A DNA stretch of 10,039 nucleotides from Angelakisella sp. (GTDB lineage: Bacteria; Bacillota; Clostridia; Oscillospirales; Ruminococcaceae). Of the stretch, positions 5,544 to 10,039 are shown in pieces (position 1 is the stretch's first letter; every line of letters starts with the position of its first letter). Made by a program: the position numbers and the translations under genes. Location: positions 1-10,039 of the forward strand of contig JAAWGY010000064.1 of assembly GCA_022795575.1 (NCBI GenBank). Reading direction: 5' to 3'. Below the pieces are notes generated by a model, which was not told the DNA's origin, made no database searches, and worked only from the letters and a program-made list of their open reading frames with translations.

Positions 5544-6625
5544 CCTTCTTCCCCCTTTCCCGCCCGCTTCCGCTGCCGGGACTGTTTGACCCGCAGCTTT
5601 TGCTGGGTCCCTTTCAGGAAAGCGTTGGCGGCAATAAACAGCACCATAAAGCTCTGCACCACCGGCGCCAGCTCTGCCGCCACGTCGGACTGGCGGCTCA
5701 TCAGGTCGGCCCCGGTGCGGATGTAGGAGAGGAACAGCGCCGCCAGCGGCACAAACTGGGGCCGGAAAGAGGCCAGCGTCGCAATCAGGATACCGTCCCA
5801 GCCGTAGCCCGGCAGGGCGTACCAGTTGAAGCGGTCGTAGCGGGAGAAGAGCTCACAGGCGCTCCCCACGCCGATGACCGCGCCGCAGAGCAGCTGCCCG
5901 ATAAGATAGGTGGCGGTAAGGCTTACCCCGGAGTACCTGGCAAAGTTGGGGTTGGAGCCCACCAGCCGGATGTTGTACCCCCACCGGGTGCGGTAAAAGA
6001 AGAGGTAGAGCAGCACCACCAACGCCAGCCCAAGGAACACCGCCGTGGTTACATAGGTCCCCCGGATCAGCACTGTCGGCTTCATCTCCGGCGGGAAGAG
6101 GTAGGAGGCCGGGTAGCCGAAGCTGGGATCAATCAGGTGGTAGTTCAGCAGGTAGGTCCCCAGGTTCAGCAGGATGTAGTTCAGCATCATCCCCACCACA
6201 AACAGGTTTGCCTCCCAGCGGATGTAGAACACCATAGGCACCAGGCAGACCACCGCCGCCGCCAGCGCAGCCGCCAGACAGGCGGCGGCAAAGAGGACCG
6301 GGCCGGGCAGCGGCAGGCCGCTGATGGCCACCATGGTGGAGATGACCGCCGCAAAATAGAAGGCCCCCTCGGTGATGATCTGGCCGCAGCCCATGGAAAA
6401 GATGAGGCAGCAGCCCAAGCCGGTAAAGAGCAGCGGCAGGGCGTTTTCCAGCACCAGGCCAAACCGGCGCAGGGAGGTAAAGGGCCCCCCGATAAACCCC
6501 TTGATGGCCGCCCAGGGCTGCTCGCTCACCAGCAGGATGACCACAAAGGCCATGGTGAGGGCGATAAACACCGACATCATGGTTTTGATGACCTTAAACA
6601 GCAGGTTCAGTTGCCGGTTGGACAT
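5540..6625 (-). CDS. Nucleoside-type ABC importer permease 1 (BPD_transp_2 family, NupP-like)
   Basis: A 361-residue membrane protein, longer than permease 2 as is usual for the first permease of these systems. Hydrophobic segments lie near 17-35, 62-80, 85-103, 107-132, 138-158, 190-211, 238-257, 275-300 and 320-336. Family blocks include FSMGCGQIITEGAF (76-89), TRWGYNIRLVGSNPNFARYSG (213-233, contact with the ATPase) and ALPGYGWDGILIATLAS (270-286). The C-terminal tail (about 338-361) is strongly basic. The ATG at 6625 is preceded by AAGGGGGG (6632-6639) at 6 bases, so it is preferred over the later ATG pair at about 6577-6580. The first 32 bases overlap the end of the ATPase gene in another frame, and the stop overlaps the GTG of permease 2, so the three genes are tightly coupled. 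Confidence 0.9.
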   Translation of the reverse strand: MSNRQLNLLFKVIKTMMSVFIALTMAFVVILLVSEQPWAAIKGFIGGPFTSLRRFGLVLENALPLLFTGLGCCLIFSMGCGQIITEGAFYFAAVISTMVAISGLPLPGPVLFAAACLAAALAAAVVCLVPMVFYIRWEANLFVVGMMLNYILLNLGTYLLNYHLIDPSFGYPASYLFPPEMKPTVLIRGTYVTTAVFLGLALVVLLYLFFYRTRWGYNIRLVGSNPNFARYSGVSLTATYLIGQLLCGAVIGVGSACELFSRYDRFNWYALPGYGWDGILIATLASFRPQFVPLAALFLSYIRTGADLMSRQSDVAAELAPVVQSFMVLFIAANAFLKGTQQKLRVKQSRQRKRAGKGEEG

Positions 6626-8168
6626 GGCAAGCCCCCCTTATCTCTTCTTCGCTCTGCTTTTTCAGCCCCAGCATATAGCTGCCCAGTTCCTGCTCCTCCA
6701 CCTTGGAGGCGTCCGGGAACCAGGCCACCACCTCGCCGTCGTACATAACCATCAGGCTGTCGCTAAGCTCCATCACCTCGTTGAGGTCGGCCGAGACCAG
6801 CAGCACGGCGGTCCCCCGGTCCCGCAGGGCCAGGATCTTCTGATGGATGGCTTTGGCGGCCCCTACGTCAATCCCCCGGGAGGGCTGGTCGGCGATGAGG
6901 AAGGCCACATCGCCGGAAAGCTCCCGGGCGGCCACCACCTTCTGCATATTGCCGCCGGAGAGCATCCCCAGGGTGTTGCGGCTGTCCTCGCACTTGACGC
7001 CAAACTCCCGGATCAGCTCCCCGCAGAGGCGGTCCAGCCTCCCCATCCTCAGCAGGGGGCCATACTCCCGCTTTTGCACCCGGTCGGCGATAAGGTTATC
7101 CCGGATGGTGCTTTTGGCCGCGCCGCCGTAGAGCAGCCGGTCCTGGGGGATGTGGGCCATCTGCCGCTCCCGCAGCCTTAGGATGCTCTCCTTGCGGATG
7201 CTTTTGCCCCGGAAGAGGATCTCCCCCTCCTCTATTGGCCGCAGGCCGCTGACCAGCTCCACCAGCTCCCGCTGGCCGTTTCCCTCCACCCCCGCGATGC
7301 CCAAAATCTCGCCGCTGCGCACCGCAAAGGAGACGTCCCGGAGGCTTAGCCGCGGCTGGCCGAAGCCATAGGAGAGGTGCTTTGCCTCCAGCACCGCACC
7401 GCCCCGGCTGGGAGGGCGCTTTTCAATCTTGTCCACAAAGTCCCGCCCCACCATCAGCCGGGAGATCTCCTTTAGGGTAACGCCCGCCACATCGTAAACC
7501 CCTACCGAACGCCCCGACCGCATAATGGTGATGCGGTCGCAGATCTCCTTGATTTCCCGCAGCTTGTGGGAGATAAAGATGATGGTATGCCCCTGGTCCC
7601 TCAGGCTCTTTAGCTGGCGGAACAGCTGCTCCGTCTCCTGGGGGGCAAGCACCGCCGTTGGCTCGTCCAAAATCAGCAGCCCGGCGCCCCGGTACAGCGC
7701 CTTCAGGATCTCCACCCGCTGCTTCATCCCCACCGGCAGGTCCTTCACCTTTGCCCGGGGATCCACCGGGAGGTTGTACCTTTCGGCAATCTCCCGGGTG
7801 CTCCGGATCGCTTTGGCGTGGTCCATCACCACCCCCTTTACCGGCTCGCTGCCCAAAATCAGGTTTTCCGCCACCGTCAGGGAGGGCACCAGCATAAAGT
7901 GCTGGTGCACCATCCCAATGCCAAGGCCCAGGGCCACGGTGGGGCTGGCGATCTCCACCTTTTTGCCGTCCAGCCAGATCTCGCCTCCATCCGGCCTTTC
8001 AATCCCGAACAGGATCTTCATCAGGGTGGATTTTCCCGCCCCGTTCTCCCCCATCAGGGCGTGGATCTCCCCTTTTCTCACCGAAAGGTCCACATCCTCG
8101 TTGGCCACGATGCCGTTGCCGTAAATCTTGGTGATATGCTCCATTGAGAGCAGCACCGTGTCGTTCAT
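6594..8168 (-). CDS. Double-domain ABC ATPase of a nucleoside-type importer (NupO-like)
   Basis: A 524-residue protein with two ABC ATPase domains in tandem. Domain 1 (about 6-245) has Walker A GENGAGKST (40-48), Q-loop VHQ (87-89), the signature LPVGMKQRVEI (144-154) of this subfamily, Walker B LLILDEPTA (164-172) and the H-loop H201. Domain 2 (about 257-502) is degenerate: its P-loop EGNGQREL (295-302) lacks Lys-Ser/Thr, the signature is LSGGNMQK (403-410), Walker B ends in D427-Q428 instead of Asp-Glu, and the H-loop His is replaced in VSADLNEV (458-465). One good and one weak ATP site is normal for BMP-linked nucleoside importers and for sugar importers such as RbsA. The start at 8168 has AGAGGTGA (8175-8182) six bases upstream. 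The C-terminal 20 residues are family-extra and run over the permease 1 start. It energises uptake through the two permeases. Confidence 0.93.
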   Translation of the reverse strand: MNDTVLLSMEHITKIYGNGIVANEDVDLSVRKGEIHALMGENGAGKSTLMKILFGIERPDGGEIWLDGKKVEIASPTVALGLGIGMVHQHFMLVPSLTVAENLILGSEPVKGVVMDHAKAIRSTREIAERYNLPVDPRAKVKDLPVGMKQRVEILKALYRGAGLLILDEPTAVLAPQETEQLFRQLKSLRDQGHTIIFISHKLREIKEICDRITIMRSGRSVGVYDVAGVTLKEISRLMVGRDFVDKIEKRPPSRGGAVLEAKHLSYGFGQPRLSLRDVSFAVRSGEILGIAGVEGNGQRELVELVSGLRPIEEGEILFRGKSIRKESILRLRERQMAHIPQDRLLYGGAAKSTIRDNLIADRVQKREYGPLLRMGRLDRLCGELIREFGVKCEDSRNTLGMLSGGNMQKVVAARELSGDVAFLIADQPSRGIDVGAAKAIHQKILALRDRGTAVLLVSADLNEVMELSDSLMVMYDGEVVAWFPDASKVEEQELGSYMLGLKKQSEEEIRGACHVQPATEPAV

Positions 8169-8199
8169 CCCTTCTCACCTCTCTTTTTCTGGCATGGAA

Positions 8200-8249
8200 A
8201 GACAGCCGCCCTCTGGCCGGTATCGCAAAGCCCGTTCCGGCGGCTGTCT
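8200..8249 (-). promoter_or_regulatory. Intercistronic mRNA hairpin between binding protein and ATPase genes
   Basis: AGACAGCCGCC (8200-8210) and GGCGGCTGTCT (8239-8249) form a perfect 11-bp stem with a 28-base loop in the 104-bp gap. On the minus strand the stem is followed by only three T, so full termination is unlikely. A hairpin here commonly protects the 3' end of the binding-protein message or causes partial read-through, giving more binding protein than membrane components. That role is inferred. Confidence 0.6.
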
Positions 8250-8272
8250 GTGCGCTTTCCTGTATTTTCCGC

Positions 8273-9400
8273 TTATGGGCGGACCGATTCCCGGATCTTC
8301 TCAATCTCTTCCGCAGTCATATACAGCGCGGTTTCCACCTGGATCTCCCCGGCAGAAAGCTTGCCGGCGGTCTCATCGATAAATGCCCGGGTCTCCTCCG
8401 GCACCAGTTTCTGGTAAAACTCGTTATCCACCAGTCCCACCCCGTCCTCCTTGACGCCCAGGTTCAGGTGGCGCCCAAATTGTAGGGTGCCGGCGTCAAA
8501 CTCCCCTGCAAGGCGGTACAGGGATTCCGAAACGTTCTTCACCGCCGAGGTGGGGATGATCTCCGCAATCTCCGGGTTGCTCCCCTTCAGGGAGGATGCC
8601 CGGTCGGAATCCACGCCGATCACCAGCACCTTTTCCGCAGCCCCGGCCTCCAGAACCCCGATTACACCGTTGGCCGCCGGAGGGTACAGGACATCCGCCC
8701 CCTGCTTGATTTGGGCGATGGCCAGCTCCTTGGCCTTGAGGGCGTCGGTGGCGCTGCCCACGGTGGAGTTCAGGATCTTCACCTCCGGGTCCGCATACTG
8801 GGCCCCCTGGACAAAGCCGTACATAAAGTCGTGGATTACCGGGGATTCCAGGCACCCCACCACCCCCAAAATGCCGGTCTTGCTCAGCTTTGCCGCCAGC
8901 GCCCCCGCCAGGAAGGAGCACTCGTTCTGCTTATACGTCACCGAGATGGCGTTGGCGAGGTTGTTCTGTTCAAAGTTCAGCTCGTCGTCATAGGCGATCA
9001 GGCGGACGTCGGGGTACTCCGGCAGAATCTTGTACAGGATATCCCGGGTGGATTTGCTGTTGGTAAAGACCAGGTCCCAGTCCTCCTCAAAGGCATCCCG
9101 ATAGACGCTTTCGTACTTGGCAAAGTCCCCCGCCAGGTCCCCTGTCTCGAACACCTTCACCTGGGCGCCATGCTCCCGGCCGTACTGCTCGATGCCCCGG
9201 GCCGCCAGGTCGTTGACGCTCATGTCCCCCCTGGTGCCGGGGATCAGCACCAGGATCTTCAGCGCCTCCTTGGCACTGCTGCCGGTGCTGCTTTCCGTCC
9301 CTGGCGCGGGGGCGGAGGTTCCGGGGGTTCCCCCGCAGGCGCTGAACAGCATCACCGCCGCAAACACAATGGCAAACCACTGCTTCCATCTCTTTTTCAT
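8273..9400 (-). CDS. BMP-family substrate-binding lipoprotein of a nucleoside-type ABC importer
   Basis: A 375-residue BMP/PnrA-type (Med) binding protein, normal length. The N-terminus is a lipoprotein signal: KKRWKQ, a hydrophobic core (8-18), then lipobox LFSAC with the lipidated Cys22. A Gly/Ser/Thr/Pro-rich linker follows (23-45), so the protein is anchored outside the membrane. Family blocks are SVND (61-64) in the first-strand ligand loop, VVGCLESPVIHDFMYGFVQG (180-199), VLYPPAANGVIGVLEAG (237-253) and IGVDSDRAS (261-269), where the conserved Asp contacts the ribose in characterised members. In known nucleoside-binding members the first loop reads SFND, with Phe stacking on the base; here it is Val. 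The ATG is preceded by AAGGAG (9407-9412) at 6 bases. The gene leads the importer operon behind a strong promoter. The alternative, an amino-acid or sugar binding protein, is less likely given the BMP signature. Confidence 0.92.
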   Translation of the reverse strand: MKKRWKQWFAIVFAAVMLFSACGGTPGTSAPAPGTESSTGSSAKEALKILVLIPGTRGDMSVNDLAARGIEQYGREHGAQVKVFETGDLAGDFAKYESVYRDAFEEDWDLVFTNSKSTRDILYKILPEYPDVRLIAYDDELNFEQNNLANAISVTYKQNECSFLAGALAAKLSKTGILGVVGCLESPVIHDFMYGFVQGAQYADPEVKILNSTVGSATDALKAKELAIAQIKQGADVLYPPAANGVIGVLEAGAAEKVLVIGVDSDRASSLKGSNPEIAEIIPTSAVKNVSESLYRLAGEFDAGTLQFGRHLNLGVKEDGVGLVDNEFYQKLVPEETRAFIDETAGKLSAGEIQVETALYMTAEEIEKIRESVRP

Positions 9401-9480
9401 CGTCTTCTCCTTTTCGTTTCTTTGCCAGCCTTGGCTCTGCGTTCCCTCTTTCCGCGGTCGAGGTCCTTGGTATTAGTTTT

Positions 9481-9510
9481 AGTATAACAACTTGCCGCAA
9501 TCACTGTCAA
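9481..9510 (-). promoter_or_regulatory. Strong sigma-A-type promoter of the importer operon
   Basis: Read on the minus strand, a perfect TTGACA (9510-9505) and TATACT (9486-9481) are 18 bases apart. The predicted start near 9474 leaves a leader of about 75 bases ahead of the binding-protein gene. The leader holds a minor inverted repeat, GCCAAGGCTGGC, near 9424-9435. I saw no purine-riboswitch core in it, and no copy of the gntR-promoter palindrome. Confidence 0.75.
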
Positions 9511-9729
9511 TTTGCAAAAAGGCAGAAAAAGATGTCTATTTTTCCGCTTTTTACCCTATTGTCCAGACAATATATTGTGTAATTACATCATACAAATTAC
9601 CATACAATATGGCATACCACATAGGAAACAATCTGCCCTGAGCCGTCATGCGTTGGTGCCTGCGTATCCGGAAAACCACCTTCCTCCTCATTTTTCCCAC
9701 AACGCTGCACAACATCAGTCAAACAGACA
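9511..9729. other. Intergenic region with no supported gene
   Basis: This stretch upstream of the importer promoter is AT-richer than its surroundings. A plus-strand frame starting at TTG 9512 runs through it to 9859, but it has no ribosome site, no recognisable domain, and spans both the importer promoter flank and the terminator hairpin. I see no RNA gene or other convincing feature. Confidence 0.6.
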
Positions 9730-9767
9730 AAAACCACCTCTCTGCTTTTCTGCAAAGAGGTGGTTTT
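9730..9767 (-). terminator. Hairpin terminator, best oriented for a minus-strand unit entering from the right
   Basis: AAAACCACCTCT (9730-9741) pairs perfectly over 12 bp with AGAGGTGGTTTT (9756-9767) around a 14-base loop. On the minus strand the stem is followed by T-rich TTGTCTGTTTG; on the plus strand by GGCTTATT. It could work both ways, but no plus-strand gene ends nearby, so it probably closes a minus-strand transcript from beyond 10039, insulating the importer promoter. Confidence 0.7.
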
Positions 9768-9866
9768 GGCTTATTGGAAAAGTATTCCTTTCGACAGGGT
9801 TTTTCTCTGCCGCTATCTTATCACCCGAAGATACCGTTCTATTTATTACCTCTATATAAACAGCAG

Positions 9867-10039
9867 CTACTGGCAGGCCCACTTCTACACCTACTGGCGT
9901 TTACCATGAATAAGGAGGTTTTCAGAACCTATATTCATAACCGGATGATGCAGGCAGGGCAAGGGATTTTTCCGCCCTGCAAGGCAAAAATCCGCAGCAA
10001 TACTTGGTGTATTGCAAGGATTTTCAACGCAGCAGGGCG
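9867..10039. repeat. Hairpin-rich intergenic repeat element (right end truncated by window)
   Basis: The region is a chain of inverted repeats without a convincing gene. ATGAATA (9906-9912)/TATTCAT (9932-9938) encloses AGGTT (9916-9920)/AACCT (9926-9930). GCAGGGC (9954-9960)/GCCCTGC (9974-9980) forms a second hairpin. A third, nested cruciform pairs CGCCCTGC (9973-9980) with GCAGGGCG (10032-10039), AAAATCC (9987-9993) with GGATTTT (10018-10024), and GCAATAC (9997-10003) with GTATTGC (10009-10015). The second and third hairpins compete for 9974-9980. CTACTGGC occurs twice nearby (about 9868 and 9891). This resembles a dispersed intergenic repeat of gut Firmicutes; copy number cannot be seen here. 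Confidence 0.5.

Noticed and set aside
5600..6748. Long plus-strand frame opposite permease 1
   Set aside because: Antisense shadow of low complexity with no domain; the minus-strand reading is a well-supported permease.
9401..9475. Purine riboswitch in the importer leader
   Set aside because: BMP-type importers in Firmicutes can carry one, but the leader is only about 75 bases and I could not find the conserved three-way-junction core or a terminator/antiterminator pair.
9512..9859. Plus-strand 115-codon frame
   Set aside because: It starts at TTG without a ribosome site, contains a strong terminator hairpin, and shows no recognisable domain.
9841..9909. Possible protein remnant (aromatic-rich YWQAHFYTYW in the plus-strand frame ending at 9907-9909)
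   Set aside because: The frame has no start codon or ribosome site upstream and lies within the repeat region. The aromatic string arises from two copies of CTACTGGC and is not evidence of a gene.

Overview
The window is a GC-rich chromosomal segment, probably from a high-GC gut-type Clostridia (Oscillospiraceae-like). The evidence is strong AGGAGG-type ribosome sites, AT-rich TTGACA/TATAAT-type promoters between GC-rich genes, a lipoprotein signal of Gram-positive style, and gene families most often seen together in Firmicutes. The taxon is an inference. No rRNA, tRNA or CRISPR array was seen.

Layout from left to right: (1) the N-terminal 26 codons of a minus-strand gene that resembles a tyrosine recombinase, cut by the window edge; (2) a minus-strand YczE-type membrane protein (156-821); (3) a divergent plus-strand GntR/HutC-type regulator (957-1682) that starts at TTG, with a perfect 15-bp palindrome on its -10 element; (4) a convergent minus-strand pair, a DraG-fold ADP-ribosylglycohydrolase-family enzyme (2392-3453) translationally coupled to an unrecognised 238-residue protein (1676-2392); (5) a divergent plus-strand PfkB-family sugar/nucleoside kinase (3569-4531) with its own promoter and terminator; (6) a minus-strand four-gene operon for a BMP-type nucleoside ABC importer: binding lipoprotein (8273-9400), double-domain ATPase (6594-8168), and two permeases (5540-6625 and 4575-5543); (7) about 640 bases without a gene (9401-10039), holding the importer promoter, a strong hairpin terminator and a hairpin-rich intergenic repeat.

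The regulator, DraG-fold hydrolase, PfkB kinase and nucleoside-type importer together look like a self-contained uptake and salvage module. The importer brings in a nucleoside-like N-glycoside, the DraG-fold enzyme may cleave the glycosidic bond, the kinase phosphorylates the sugar or nucleoside, and the HutC-type regulator senses a pathway compound. The set DraG-family hydrolase + PfkB kinase + GntR/UTRA regulator + nucleoside transporter matches the gene content of the E. coli yegTUVW cluster, whose substrate I do not know to be established. Here an ABC importer takes the place of the MFS transporter, and an extra uncharacterised protein is present. The substrate cannot be read from sequence alone.
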